Assembly (NCBI GenBank): GCA_027627225.1
Contig: CM051025.1
Coordinates: 58,253,681 to 58,317,680 of the forward strand
Origin: Congeria kusceri
Taxonomy: Eukaryota; Mollusca; Bivalvia; Myida; Dreissenidae
Direction: 5' to 3'
DNA: 64,000 nucleotides
The position numbers were made by a program, and so were the translations under genes. This document shows positions 1 to 10,585 of the stretch, piece after piece (position 1 is the first letter of the stretch; every line of letters starts with the position of its first letter). A model generated the notes under the pieces. The model saw only the letters and a program-made list of their open reading frames with translations, searched no databases and was not told the DNA's origin.

Positions 1-13
1 TCAAATTACATGC

Positions 14-98
14 CGAGGCTTGAGTGTGAAACTGTTATATCTGATATAGAAATGTTAAGCAGATACAACAGATACAACAGTTTCACGCTCAACCCTCG
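14..98. repeat. Small inverted-repeat element (MITE-like)
   Basis: Arms of 23 nt at 14-36 and 76-98 are reverse complements at about 21 of 23 positions, with a ~40-nt loop. A similar arm occurs near 34797-34860 in ATP10 intron 3, so this is a dispersed family. It lies in the intron upstream of the exon at 241. Confidence 0.6.
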
Positions 99-240
99 AT
101 GCATTAAATTTGTAAAATACATGTGCACGTGTTTTTCTCCTACTTTTATATATACATGTAAGTTATATCGAAGAATTTACGGTATGTAAACATGTGATAC
201 TAAACGTAATATAGTACCAATGCAAGTATTATTATGGCAG

Positions 241-375
241 GGGTTGGAGTCGCTAGTCCAGAAGCCGAGCTGTCACACCAGCCTTGTGAGCGACGGGGCG
301 GAGTGTATATTCATTTCCAAGCGGATTTTCCTGTCCCTGGCCAACATTAAGGTGCTGAGGATAATCACGGACATG
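241..375 (+). CDS. CNBD2-like penultimate coding exon
   Basis: 45 codons, phase 0 at both ends. The acceptor AG is at 239-240 and the donor GTGAGA starts at 376. It ends in the residues IITDM. Confidence 0.6.
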
Positions 376-1370
376 GTGAGAATTGCTCATAACAAATCAA
401 TTTGATCTGAATATTCGTCACCTTAATACAGTATGACAACGAATATCGTGCACTAAAGTACTTCCAGAGCAATGTGGGCGAATTCACATTAAATGTGTCG
501 TGGGAAAACCGGGCTTAATGCATGTGTGTAAAGTGCCGTCCCGGAATAGCCTGTGCAGTCCGCACAGGCTAATCCGGGACGGCACTTTCCGCCTACAGTA
601 AATTTATGTTTAGAAGAGACTTCCATGAAACAGAAAATACCATAATAGCGGAAAGTGCCGTCCTGGATTAGCCTGTGCGGACGGATTTTGGATGGATTTT
701 TAAATAACTTGGCAGAAGTGATAAGCATGATGAGGCGGAGTGTCGCGCGCAAGAACCAGGTACCTAGGTCCAAGGTCAAGGTCGCAATTCAAGGTCAAAG
801 ATTAAATGTAGGAAATCAATCCTTACCACTTTGTCCGGAGCGTATCTTTGTCCAGCATGGATGGATTTCAAATAACTTGACAGAAGTGATAAGCATGATG
901 AGACGGAGTGTCGCATGCAAGAACCAGGTCCCTAGGTCCAAGATCAAGGTCACAATTCCAGGTCAAAGGTCAAATATAAGAAATCATTCAGCAACAGTTT
1001 TTCCACAGGATAACTTTGTACAACATGGATCTCTCTTTAGTCGTTGAATCTTTAAAAATGCTGCTTTGACGAGCGTATCTTTGTGACAATAGCACTCTTG
1101 TTTAAGTTAAATACACGCACCCTCTGTCAATACAAACAAAGAACAAAAAGAAGGAATTGTTGGTGGGTTGTATTATTCTTTCATGACTTGTATCGTTACT
1201 GATACATGTATCGCTTAAGTTCCAACAGACCGAATATTTACAATTCCGTCTGTTTTCAGATCCAGACGTACCCGTCACAAGAATACATTCAGGAGCAGGT
1301 GAAGAGTTACCGGACTTGGCAAAAATACAAACGCAGATTAGTGCAGGGGGTTCTGGACAGGATGAGATAG
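241..1370 (+). CDS. C-terminal two exons of a cyclic-nucleotide-binding-domain protein (CNBD2-like), partial gene
   Basis: Two exons, 241-375 and 1260-1370, join in phase 0 and end at TAG 1368-1370, giving the last 81 residues of a protein that starts left of the window. The first exon (45 codons) has the look of the closing strands of a cyclic-nucleotide-binding domain: GLESL, then VSDGAECIFISKRIFL. The second (36 codons) begins IQTYPSQEYIQEQ and is rich in Lys and Arg, a helical tail. Splice sites are TATGGCAG before 241, GTGAGA after 375 and TTTTCAG before 1260. The match to CNBD2 is from memory of the family; another cNMP-domain protein is possible. A poly(A) signal candidate lies at 1520. 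CNBD2 is linked to sperm development in mammals, but nothing here tests that. Confidence 0.6.
493..683. mobile_element. Palindromic ~240-bp MITE, copy 1 (right end truncated)
   Basis: It begins near GTCGTGGGAAAACC and has the family core: GCCTGTGCAGTCCGCACAGG, then the linker TTTATGTTTAGAAGAGAC, then the start of the mirrored second half. The right arm stops at 683, where the 169-bp repeat begins. It lies in the intron between the two CNBD2-like exons. Confidence 0.8.
689..1035 (+). repeat. Two tandem copies of a ~169-bp repeat
   Basis: The units start with TGGATGGATTT at 689 and 858 and share the AAGCATGATGAGRCGGAGTG and AAGGTCAAGGTC-type segments. A stray continuation (GAGCGTATCTTTGT) at 1071-1085 suggests a third degraded unit. 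Open frames across it are incidental. Confidence 0.7.
1260..1370 (+). CDS. CNBD2-like terminal coding exon
   Basis: 36 codons plus TAG. The acceptor is a pyrimidine-rich stretch ending TTTTCAG at 1259. It encodes a basic C-terminus ending VLDRMR. Confidence 0.6.
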   Translation: MQTYPSQEYIQEQVKSYRTWQKYKRRLVQGVLDRMR

Positions 1371-2240
1371 TGAAAATTGTTGTTACGTGTTGTGATATAT
1401 GAGTCACATATTTGTTTCAATCGTTCACAGTGATGAGAACTAACAATGCAAATGCATACAAGAAAAAACAGATTGTGAGCAGAAAATACGGAATCCTCAA
1501 CTACATGTTGTGTGTGCAAAATAAAATGCACGTATATCAAAACGCGTGTTATTCAATCGATGGTCATTATTGTCCGTCGTAGTTTATAATTAAATATGCC
1601 ATTACAAATAAATATATTACGTATTAATTGTTATTTCCGACTTTTGCTTTACTAAATTAAAACATACAAATTAAGTCATTTAATTGCGCCGTTTATATTG
1701 CGATTTATATCGTTTTGATGTTTTGTATATTATTGAGGATTAGGCTCAAGAGATGTGAGCCAAATTAGGGTTTCCCCTCTATGGTGTGATATCATCTGGA
1801 AGTAAAAGCATTTACATACAGGTAAGTCATTCAAAACCACGCATCTATGTTGAATTGTTCTAATTCGTGATATTTTTGTCCAGGCAGGCAGATCATGAGC
1901 CTATATACACAAATATGCCGAAAAATGAGCAGATAGATCGCAGTAAATGTCGTAGAACTTTAGTATATAGATGTAATTGGACTCGCACGCACATTTAGTT
2001 GGACCACCGTTTGTGAATAAAAGTGTCTTTCAAACCAAACACCTTCCACATTCTAAAACACCCAAATAATGGTAGTTGTTGAATGATGTTAATCTGTGTT
2101 GAATCCAATGGTTTATGCAACACCGTCCAATTATCCACTCTTCAATGGTTTAACCTCTTTTGGCCACAGTTCTGGATATCACGCTACCAATATTAAAAGA
2201 ATAACCTACTTAGTGCTTTGATTTAGTGTAATGGCATTAA
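1371..2240. other. Intergenic interval between the CNBD2-like gene and the zinc-ligand gene
   Basis: It holds the putative 3' UTR of the CNBD2-like gene up to about 1545. From there to 2240 I see only AT-rich DNA with no convincing coding or repeat structure. Confidence 0.5.
1520..1525 (+). terminator. Candidate poly(A) signal AATAAA for the CNBD2-like gene
   Basis: A canonical AATAAA lies 150 nt past the stop codon, followed by GT-rich sequence. Only a motif match; AATAAA is common in AT-rich DNA. Confidence 0.4.
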
Positions 2241-2241
2241 T

Positions 2242-2266
2242 TTTCCCGCGAAATTGACCGGAAGTG
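2242..2266 (+). promoter_or_regulatory. Candidate TATA-less promoter: E2F-type site and ETS/GABP-type site
   Basis: TTTCCCGCGAAA at 2242-2253 fits an E2F site and ACCGGAAGTG at 2257-2266 fits an ETS site. They are 54-78 nt upstream of the ATG at 2320, with no TATA box evident. Such pairs mark housekeeping or cell-cycle promoters in animals. The motifs are seen; the function is inferred. Confidence 0.45.
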
Positions 2267-2319
2267 CTGGACATCAGGCACGAAGTAAACATTTACGAAA
2301 GTCGTCTGTCAGTTCCGAA

Positions 2320-2388
2320 ATGTCTGCAGTGCTTATTGCTGCGCTCAAAAACCAAGTGCAAAGCCATGCCACTCAGGAATCAAACCGG
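2320..2388 (+). CDS. Zinc-ligand gene, exon 1
   Basis: 23 codons from the ATG, ending QESNR, with a strong GTAAGT donor. Start chosen because it is the first ATG in the frame that joins exon 2 in phase 0. Confidence 0.7.
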
Positions 2389-5300
2389 GTAAGTAATTCT
2401 GTTGATACGACAAGCAATGATAAACTATGAAAACCATAAAACCCAGTGGCAACACAAGCTTTTCAGTCATCAATTGAAAATGTCAAATGTTTTATGAAGT
2501 GTTTTTTTTCATCAGTCGTGTTTGGCTGAAGAGCTGTTAATGCAGATTATTCGTATGGTTTGTTTGGAATTTTTATTAATGCTTGTATGAAAAGTAATGA
2601 ACTTAGTTTCTTCGTTTGTCATGTGTTGACTGCACCCCCCATCCCACACAAATAAGTTTTCCAGCCCCCTCCCCCTTGTTGTAAATGTAACCAATTGTAA
2701 TGCTTAGTTTATTGTGTTAATGCAGAAATCAAGAAAAACTTAAAATTTATTTGATTTTTTTGTTTGGACCCAAATTGCCACACGACACAAAAAATACTGT
2801 CTTCATTAATATGGCTATATTGCATAATTGGAAACAGTGTTCAAACATTTTCCATCCTTAAAACACAAACCCAAAAACATAAAGATATGAAGAAACTGGG
2901 ACATATAATTAGAAAGCAGCTTTATGAAAACCTATTCAGAATTTCATAAAATTCTGCAAGTCTCGGGCTGTTTCATGTAGGTCATTTTACATTAAAATGT
3001 TTGAAACTAGGGCCAACATTAAAATTATCTTTGTTATCTTTGTCCAGACTCAAAAGTTTTTTCTTGTTGAATCAAACCCGTTTTTAGCTAGACTTTTCGA
3101 AAAGAAAGTCGAGCTATTGTGGTCGCCTTGTCGTCCGCATCAGTGTATGCGTTAGTTAAGTTTTTTGGTTAAGTTTATTGTCAGAGTCCATGTCCCAGAA
3201 ACTATCAAAGGTATCCATTTCAAACTTTCAATACTTGTTCAGTATCAAAAGTGTGCTCCATTACCCACCGCGCAGAGATTTGACTAGTTCAGAGCATAGC
3301 TCTAATCAAATCCCTGCCGTCATAATAAACCACGTGATGATGATCAATTTAAATCTTCCAGATATTATTTATGGTTTTAATTAGTTATTTTCTTTTTCTA
3401 TTTTTATTATTGACTGCAAACGGTATATAAAAAGTCCAATTATGTAGAAAATTGCACTGAGTTGCATTAAATAAGTAAAAGATATAAACAAGTGATGGCA
3501 GTGGTTACCGTTAACCGATAGGGTAGGTAACCACTGCGAGGAGTTTGCTGCATTACAATAAGGCAGGTAACCCTGTGATTTGTATTTCCATAGTTATCTG
3601 CCCTTGTTAGAACTTAGCATATTTTGACCATTTTTTTATAAATATAAAGTTTCTCAATAACTATCAAAGACATTAAATTGAAACTCAATGTACTTGTTTA
3701 TAGTGCTGGCACCATTCTTCAGACAAGAGAAGGTAACTCTTTCAAGGATTTTCCTTGATAAGCTGCCCTTTTTTCAACTTATAAATTTCGCTTTAGATCA
3801 AATTTCACAATATATGTAAGAATTATTGACTTGAAACTTAAAATACTTGATCACAGTGATGAACTTATTCTGTAGACAAGAGGAGGTAACTATATCAAGG
3901 ATTTTGGTGGAGTTATTGCCCTTTTTAGCTCGACTTTTCAAACAAACAAAAAGTAGAGTTATTGTTGTTGTCGGTTGTCTGCGTCAGCTTCTGTTTTCGT
4001 TTTTTTTAGTTAAATTTTTTGGTAAAGTATTTTGTCTAAGTTTTTTGTCAGAGTCCATTTCTCAAAAACTATGAAAGGCATCCATTTGAAACGTTCAATA
4101 CTTGTTCACTATCTAAAGGGAAATTCATTACAACAAGGCAGGTAACCCGGTGATTTCCGCTTTTATGGTATTTTCTGTTTCAAGGAAGTCTCTTCTAAAC
4201 ATAAATCCACTGTGGGCGGAAAGTGCCGTCCTGGATTAGCCTGTGCGGACTGCACAGGCTAATCCGGGATGACATTTTACGCACATGCATTAAGTCCAGT
4301 TTTCCCACGACGCGCCTCATTTGTTTATTCATGGCAAGTGCTTCAAGCTAACTAATTATTTAAGGATATGATTTTTTCTTTGCAGTTATCCAGGAGTGAT
4401 GCTACACAGGTGTCAGTATGCATTTGTAACCGACCAGTTCAAGACATCTTGTGTCAGACGTGTGGCTTCATTTTTGTTGGCCATGTACGCAAACCCTGCC
4501 CCGAGCACAGGCAGAACATGTTCTACCTGATGGATACCCAGTTGTGCCCCCAGTGCAAGTCCACTTACCTACTGGAGATTAAGGCATCAGACGTACAGCT
4601 GCATGATGTTGTTGATATAACCAGGCAGCGGCACAAGAGTGATGCGTATTCTATCACCGTACCTGTGCCTGTCAATGCCACCAGAAGAGCAAGTACTGGC
4701 TCTAGGCTGGGACTGATACCGCAACAGGACTGGTCAGAATCCATACAAATCAAAGCTGATCATAATGCCACTAGTAAGCCTTTAATCACACAGTTCGGAG
4801 GGGATAAAAATCTTAGTCAGATGATAAGCCAGTTTAATAAGTCACAGATTACTAGTAATACAGATTCAACTGGTAATCCTTGTAGAATTACATCCAGTGT
4901 ATCAAACAGTTTGCATGGGAATGCTGCTGTATCTACTTCTTCATTGTCAAGATTGGTGCAATATCAGTCTGCAAATGCATCATGTCCTTCCAAACCTTTC
5001 ATTGGGGATTTCAAAATCACAGTACCTGCCAGTTCCAGTGCCAGTTTTAATACACAGTCTAAAACTGCAGACCATCATACAAAGCAAGAGCAAAACACCT
5101 CATACAAGCCAGTTCTTGTGGACAGTGAAGTTCAGACAGAGTTTAATGTGCAGGTAATAGATGAGCCCAAGTGTCCGCCACCAGTTTCACAACCCAAGAA
5201 GTTGATGGTGGTCACCACAGTGGACAAGAGCAGTAGTCTTTCTCATCGTCCTATCGGGCAACCAAGAACTAGCTTATCAGAGCAGAGAGTTGATGCAACT

Positions 5301-5726
5301 ACAAGTTCATATGCACCCAGTTACCCAGGAGAACAAGCTGTCCCAATTAAAGTTACGGTGCCATCACACACAGCTAATGGCCCTGGTATCACACCAAGGC
5401 CTCAAATTAATCCAATGTTTGTTAGACCATCCTTTGTCCGAGTCCCCATGCAACAAAATATATCCACTTCCTGTGGCCCTTTGTCAGCAAATAATCCAAG
5501 TATTCTAAGACCATCATTGCTTGGAATGAGTCTTCAGCAGCGAAAGCAGCCTGCTGGCAACACGGTAGGCTTAGTCCAGCCAGGGCAAAACGTGCACTCA
5601 GTGTATGGCTACAACCCTAGGAAGCCAGTTGGCATTTCTAACGAGCACAGCCTGCTACAGAAGGCATTGAAACATGGGCAAACAGGATCTGACTCTTTGC
5701 ACACATTTGCGGAAGGCAGATTTTGA
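2320..5726 (+). CDS. Putative zinc-binding protein with disordered tail, two exons, complete, 469 aa
   Basis: Exon 1 (2320-2388, 23 codons, starts MSAVLIAALKNQ) joins exon 2 (4386-5726) in phase 0; the donor is GTAAGT at 2389 and the acceptor TTTGCAG ends at 4385. Eight potential metal ligands lie in pairs: Cys35/Cys37, Cys46/Cys49, Cys61/His64 and Cys77/Cys80, which would bind two zinc ions in a RING-like or zinc-ribbon fold. From about residue 85 to 469 the protein is Ser/Thr/Pro/Gln-rich, without helices or membrane segments, and looks disordered. I do not recognise the family by name. Exon 2 reads unbroken for 446 codons, far longer than chance in this DNA. The ATG follows the E2F/ETS-type promoter motifs. 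Substrate, partner and location in the cell are unknown. Confidence 0.8.
3081..4150 (+). repeat. Dispersed repeat with AGCTCGACTTTTC-type heads
   Basis: Two related heads occur at about 3083 and 3921 (TAGCTMGACTTTTC followed by AGAGTTATTGTGGT-like sequence). The body repeats segments such as AGACAAGAGRAGGTAACT (near 3720 and 3876) and ATACTTGTTCA. It resembles the family at 39325-40443. Confidence 0.55.
4156..4320. mobile_element. Palindromic MITE, copy 2 (right half only)
   Basis: It starts in the linker (CCGCTTTTATGGTATTTTCT) and holds one complete stem, GCCTGTGCGGACTGCACAGG, ending TTTTCCCACGACGCGCCTCA. The left half is missing. Confidence 0.8.
4386..5726 (+). CDS. Zinc-ligand gene, exon 2
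   Basis: 446 codons plus TGA at 5724-5726. All eight putative zinc ligands fall in the first 57 codons. The open frame runs 18 nt upstream to an ATG at 4368, but that part is the pyrimidine-rich acceptor of the intron, so 4386 is preferred. No clear poly(A) signal just downstream. Confidence 0.85.
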   Translation, partial: LSRSDATQVSVCICNRPVQDILCQTCGFIFVGHVRKPCPEHRQNMFYLMDTQLCPQCKSTYLLEIKASDVQLHDVVDITRQRHKSDAYSITVPVPVNATRRASTGSRLGLIPQQDWSESIQIKADHNATSKPLITQFGGDKNLSQMISQFNKSQITSNTDSTGNPCRITSSVSNSLHGNAAVSTSSLSRLVQYQSANASCPSKPFIGDFKITVPASSSASFNTQSKTADHHTKQEQNTSYKPVLVDSEVQTEFNVQVIDEPKCPPPVSQPKKLMVVTTVDKSSSLSHRPIGQPRTSLSEQRVDATTSSYAPSYPGEQAVPIKVTVPSHTANGPGITPRPQINPMFVRPSFVRVPMQQNISTSCGPLSANNPSILRPSLLGMSLQQRKQPAGNTVGLVQPGQNVHSVYGYNPRKPVGISNEHSLLQKALKHGQTGSDSLHTFAEGRF

Positions 5727-5862
5727 AATGGTTACGACAGTTGTCTAAGGATTTGATATGTGGTGTTTTTTTATCACATAGTATCATAAAATTGATGTTA
5801 AAATATCGTAATCTGTGTGTTAAAAGTTAATAAGCAAAAACTACACTAACTTGTCACTTTTT

Positions 5863-5925
5863 AGCTCACCTGAGCACAAAATGCTTGGTGAGCTATTGGT
5901 ATAGGAGACTTATTCTGCAATCAAT
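5863..5925 (+). mobile_element. Fragment of the GCTCACCTGAGCAC hairpin-ended repeat
   Basis: It has TTTTAGCTCACCTGAGCAC, the complementary arm TGCTTGGTGAGC and the TATTGGTATAGG continuation. The following body is short and degraded. Confidence 0.6.
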
Positions 5926-6097
5926 CATTTTGACTGTTTGCACAGTGAAGACTCAATTTTTCATCCAATCTTGACATAGCTCGATTATTACTATAAGACC
6001 GTGCATAAGTTTGATAATGGGCCAGATCAGACCAGAAATGCCAGACTTAATTGCCTCTTTTTGTGCAAAAAAGTACATCCCTGAATGCTTGATAATT

Positions 6098-6330
6098 GGG
6101 GATTGCATAGAATACCAAAGTCGGTTTTCGAATATTGGCTTTTTCGTTCAGTCTAATATTTGCATGATTTCATAATAACTACTGAAAGCTTTGTGACGTA
6201 GTTGAAACAGTGTTCATAGTTTGTTGAGTGTTTTATTAAATGTTACAGATTATCGTCGCATCTTCATTACCAAATGAATCTAACCTGTTAATGTGTAAAT
6301 GACATTAAGCACAATCAACTAAAAGTGACA
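6098..6330 (+). mobile_element. Degraded copy of the hAT-like element seen at 60409-61141
   Basis: It shares, in the same order, GATTGCATAGAATACCAAA, TTTTTCGTTCA, AAGCTTTGTGACGTAGT and the ATCGTCGCATCTTCATTA-like segment with the intact element in ATP10 intron 6. The termini are eroded. Confidence 0.55.
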
Positions 6331-6479
6331 TAGTGTTGTTAGTTTTTGTTATATCGATAATTTTTCCAGTAATCCACAGTGCGAATACCAGGTGAATACC
6401 AGGCGAATATCTGGCAAAATACTGCTTTTACGTTGAAAGAATGTACTTTCTACTATAAGTAGATTTCATGGACTTATTT

Positions 6480-8640
6480 CAATTCAAATGGGCTATTTTT
6501 TGGTTAACTAGATTTTACCGTTTCGTCTAGCACCAACACTGCTCACTTCAACACTTGGATACTTACACAGTTGATGTTATTACCATTCCTAATCCACCCA
6601 ACCTCATCTTGATCTAATTTGGAATTATTTTTAATGAAATGGGCTATTTCTTAGTTAACTAGATGTTACCGTTCAGGGCCCTCAATCTAAAGATTTTTGC
6701 CGCTGCCCCACTCCCCCACCTGAAAAGTATGTTTTTTTCCCCTCAAACATGGAAAAATTCCCCCTTGGAGGTCTGCAAAAAAAAAATACAAAAAAATAAC
6801 AGAAAACCTAGTAAAGATGCCAATAATCGTCCGCATCATAAGTATAGCCATTTTGGTCCAGATCTCTACATCGCTAATATTTCATTGACACATGTTATGT
6901 GCGATAAACAATAAACCAATCTGTTCAACATCAAAGTGAAACAGTTTTACGTCATCAGCGTATATCGCGCGGGCCACCCATGACAACGTCCTTTCACTGC
7001 TGTTGCTTTAATTAGCAGCTGAATTGCACGCTGTCCACGTGGAGGGTGTACACAGTACCGATATGTTATAATTCAATACTGACCTATCTGAACGACAATA
7101 GACCGATCCGGGATTTGACACGAATAGTTTAAACTCCTTCCCAGCTATTGTTAAAGGATTTATTTCCTTTCATCGAAAATCACAAACATTACTACGTGCT
7201 CATTTGAACATCACAAACATTTTGTATGAAATAGTTTAACCGCTAAACACATGATATCTAAGTGCGATGATTGGATAACATTGCAGATTAATTTGAATAT
7301 GATTGATATTTGTGGAAGCGTCTATAACGTTTTCGATACGGCAAAAGTATTTTTTTTTTTAAGAGGAAATGTAAATTGCACATTGATGGCGATAAAAAAA
7401 TTTGGTTGGTATGCGCTACGAAACTTATTCAAAAGTGAAGATCTCACAGTTCTTTACGCTACAAAGTTTTTATATGGCCATCAATAAAACCACACTTTCC
7501 ATGCGGATGACGGGAGTTGTACATGTCAGCATAATTTTCATGAAGTACATGTGTATTTTAACTGTAAATAAAATTTGTTTTTATGACGTGTGAACAGTAA
7601 AATTCGAATAGGCGTTTCGCATTTCGATATAGTATATGTGTTGTGATAATTGATTTAAAATTAAATACAAGGAACTATATAATATTTTTATATACAAATA
7701 GAATAATTTACATATGGATATAACATTATGGATGTTAACAACAATGAAAACGTGATTTAATTACATTTACTTTTTGAGATAGTGAAAATAGGCTTGTATT
7801 TAGATGTATATGCACATAAATGACCTGACGAGTTATATCGCGATTGCGATCCATGGACCCAGTGAATCGTGATATAATGGAGTTGTAGTGTATTTCCATT
7901 TTCGGTCTTTTAAATGAATACATTAAATTAATAAATAATTTAAAAAGCGGGACTGCAAATTACTTTTACAAAAAAATATGTGTTGCATATTGATATTAAT
8001 TATATTAGTTTTATATGTCCGTTATAAAATCGTGCTGGGCTAGAAAAACTATTTATTAACGCCGGCGAAATCATGAAAAACTCGTGGAAATGACGAGTGT
8101 ATAACTGCAATATTACATGTATACCGCAGCTTAGTCCAAATTTTAAGCATTATCGGTAGATTCTGAGCTATGGTTTTTTTTGTGCTAAAAAATCAAAGTT
8201 ATATTTATAGGAGTTTCATTTGCCGTAAAGATTACATGACGATTTTACAAAACAACAATTAGACACGAGTTTGTTCGGGTTGAGTTAGTTTTCAAAGCAG
8301 TTAATCTGTAAAAACCTCCATAGTCAAAATTCCCCCTCCAGAGAGCCGTGGGCCGCGTCCCCCAAAACTGATTGAGGGCCCTGCCTTTTTTGTCTAGCAC
8401 CAACACCGCTTACTTCAACCAGGGTTGAATCATTAACCAATAATTCAAATGGGCTATTTCTTGGTGCACCAACAATGCTTACAACTGTTGAACACTTGGA
8501 TACTTGCACAGTTAATGCTTATGACCATCCAAATCCACCCATAGCACCCAACCTCACTTTGACCTTGACCTAATTTGAACTTACAATAACAATAATTCAA
8601 ATGGGCTGTCCAGCACCAACCGGGGGCGTGTGTTTATTGA
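6480..8640 (+). repeat. ~150-bp dispersed repeat array, split by a later insertion
   Basis: Units carry TAACTAGATTTTACCGTTT, CTAGCACCAACACYGCT, ACACTTGGATACTTACACAG and ATCCACCCA. The second unit breaks at 6673 and resumes at about 8384, on either side of the element at 6674-8383. A third, uninterrupted copy lies at 58908-59300. Confidence 0.65.
6674..8383. mobile_element. 1.7-kb non-autonomous element with perfect 14-bp TIRs
   Basis: The left end CAGGGCCCTCAATC (6674) is the exact reverse complement of the right end GATTGAGGGCCCTG (8370-8383). CAGGG ends fit hAT elements, but the flanks do not show a clean 8-bp duplication. The interior is AT-rich without a transposase reading frame. It has split an older repeat array. 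Confidence 0.7.
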
Positions 8641-8680
8641 AAACAGCAATTTGTGTTTTTTGGCAAATTGCATGGGTGTG

Positions 8681-8722
8681 ACCTATACACTAGCGTACCT
8701 GACCTATACACTAGCGTACCTT
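8681..8722 (+). repeat. Two direct copies of a ~21-bp unit
   Basis: TGACCTATACACTAGCGTACC occurs twice in succession. Confidence 0.7.
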
Positions 8723-8939
8723 TTTGTGAAGGAAATTATGGCAAGAAGTTAAATAAGTAGGCCCAGATGACATTACACCTATGACTGTATTATAACTGCC
8801 TTGACAAAGGTATAAGTCAATGTCAGTTCTCAGGTAAGCATTTTGTTCTGTTATTATTACAGTTTCTTGTTACATATATTAGAGTTTATCAAGTATCTTT
8901 TGACTTGTTTGAAATTTGCAAGTTCGTAAGACTTATTAT

Positions 8940-9245
8940 ATGCTTCATGCACATACATTTAGTTGATCTCACTATTATTGCTCAAATTATATGCTTCATG
9001 TACATACATTTAGTTGATCTCACTATTATTGCTTAAATTATATGCTTCATGTACATACATTTAGTTGATCTCACTATTATTGCTTAAATTATATGCTTCA
9101 TGTACATACATTTAGTTGATCTAACTATTATTGCTCAAATTATATGCTTCATGTACATACATTTAGTTGATATCACTATTATTGCTCAAATTATATGCTT
9201 CATGTACATACATTTAGTTGATCTCACTATTATTGCTCAAATTAT
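8940..9245 (+). repeat. 51-bp tandem repeat, six copies
   Basis: Units start at 8940, 8991, 9042, 9093, 9144 and 9195 (ATGCTTCATGTACATACATT then TTAGTTGATCTCACTATTAT). They differ at only a few positions. Inverted units recur at about 10450-10585. Confidence 0.9.
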
Positions 9246-9279
9246 GTTTGTCTGACCAAAGTTGCATTGTAATTACATA

Positions 9280-9909
9280 CAGTTGAAACGCGATACTGCG
9301 AATCGCGATACTACAAAATGACTGGATACTACGAATAAGGCTGCCGATCCCGTCCATTTTCCCTATATTTTTAACTAGAAAAATATGCGACACTACAAAA
9401 GATGCGTTACTATGAACAAATTGTGCGGTCCCATCATAATGTTTGTATTGACATGTTAATGGGATGCTACAGATCATATAGTCAAGGAGACTTTTCACAC
9501 CTCAATGAAGTTTTCACACCTGTGCCCAGTCAGACGCCTAGTTTGTTTGTTTGCACGGTGGACAAAGCTGTTAAAGTTATAAATTTATTTAACATATTAA
9601 GCCAGTTTAATTGATTCAGTGTGACTTCATGACTTTCGTACATGTCACTGCGAATTCGATTACTGTGCGTTATTTGATTTTATACTTATTTATTTATAAT
9701 GCAATACATACACGATTGTAATGTCAAATGCAATTACTTCAATAAGTGTGCTAATGTTCATAAACGCTACGACATGGTGCAAATTAACGCGTAATGTAAT
9801 ACAAATTAGGTTAATTCAGTAATTTCCGAACGATGCGATACTACGAAAAACGCGATACTACGAACAAATCAGTGTCTCCCATGACTATTCGTAGTATCGC
9901 GTTTGACTG
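9280..9909. mobile_element. pogo/Tigger-like non-autonomous element
   Basis: Termini CAGTTGAAACGCGATACT at 9280 and its near reverse complement ending CGCGTTTGACTG at 9909, flanked by TA on both sides (9278-9279 and 9910-9911), as expected for Tc1/mariner-pogo elements. The sub-terminal GCGATACTACGAA motif is repeated in both ends. About 630 bp, with no transposase. Confidence 0.7.
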
Positions 9910-10329
9910 TATGTATAACTTAACATTTGTTTGACATGAATATTATAAAATTATAGTGTTTTCTGATTACATTGACACTAATTCCAAACCTGCTCAAATG
10001 ACTGTTAACAATGCCCTGGGGTTAACAATGCCCTGGGGTGGTATTCACGAAGCATCTTAAGCTAAATTTTATCCTTATCCTTAAATTTTGAAATTTCCTC
10101 AACTGTTTAAATTCATAAAGAAACAGTTTAGCAGTAAGTAATATTTTAAAATAGCATCATGATGATATTTGAACAACATATCCATCTGTTTATTAAGTAA
10201 AGAAATATAATACATTCAAATTTTGCACTGTAGTGAAACTATTAAAAAAATTAAGATGCTTTGTGAATACCAGCCCAGGCATTAAGGCAGTACGGTAGTT
10301 TGAAGACTTTATTCAGTAAATGTGGGTTT

Positions 10330-10585
10330 AATGGACGGGATCGGCAGCCTTATTCGTAGTATCCAGTCATTTTGTAGTATCGCGATTCGCAGTATCGCGT
10401 TTCAACTGTATGTAATTACAATGCAACTTTGGTCAGACAAACATAATTTGAGCAATAATAGTGAGATCAACTAAATGTATGTACATGAAGCATATAATTT
10501 GAGCAATAATAGTGAGATCAACTAAATGTATGTACATGAAGCATATAATTTAAGCAATAATAGTGAGATCAACTAAATGTATGTT
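10330..10585 (-). repeat. Inverted duplication of 9107-9357
   Basis: This is a nearly identical reverse complement of the first ~78 bp of the Tigger-like element, its TA flank and ~170 bp of the neighbouring 51-bp array. Because the copy crosses the element boundary, it is a segmental duplication rather than a second insertion. Confidence 0.85.

Larger units (their letters stand above)
2389..4385 (+). other. Single intron of the zinc-ligand gene
   Basis: About 2.0 kb, phase 0. 2389-3080 shows nothing recognisable; a dispersed repeat fills 3081-4150 and half of a palindromic MITE 4156-4320. Confidence 0.7.

Noticed and set aside
489..779. Small open frames in palindromic MITEs (also 12285-12521, 35458-35652, 44120-44347)
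   Set aside because: They translate the same non-coding element in different copies.
8940..9245. Regular 51-bp repeats as a CRISPR array
   Set aside because: The units are contiguous, with no unique spacers, and the DNA is clearly eukaryotic. The 50-bp and 66-bp arrays fail in the same way.
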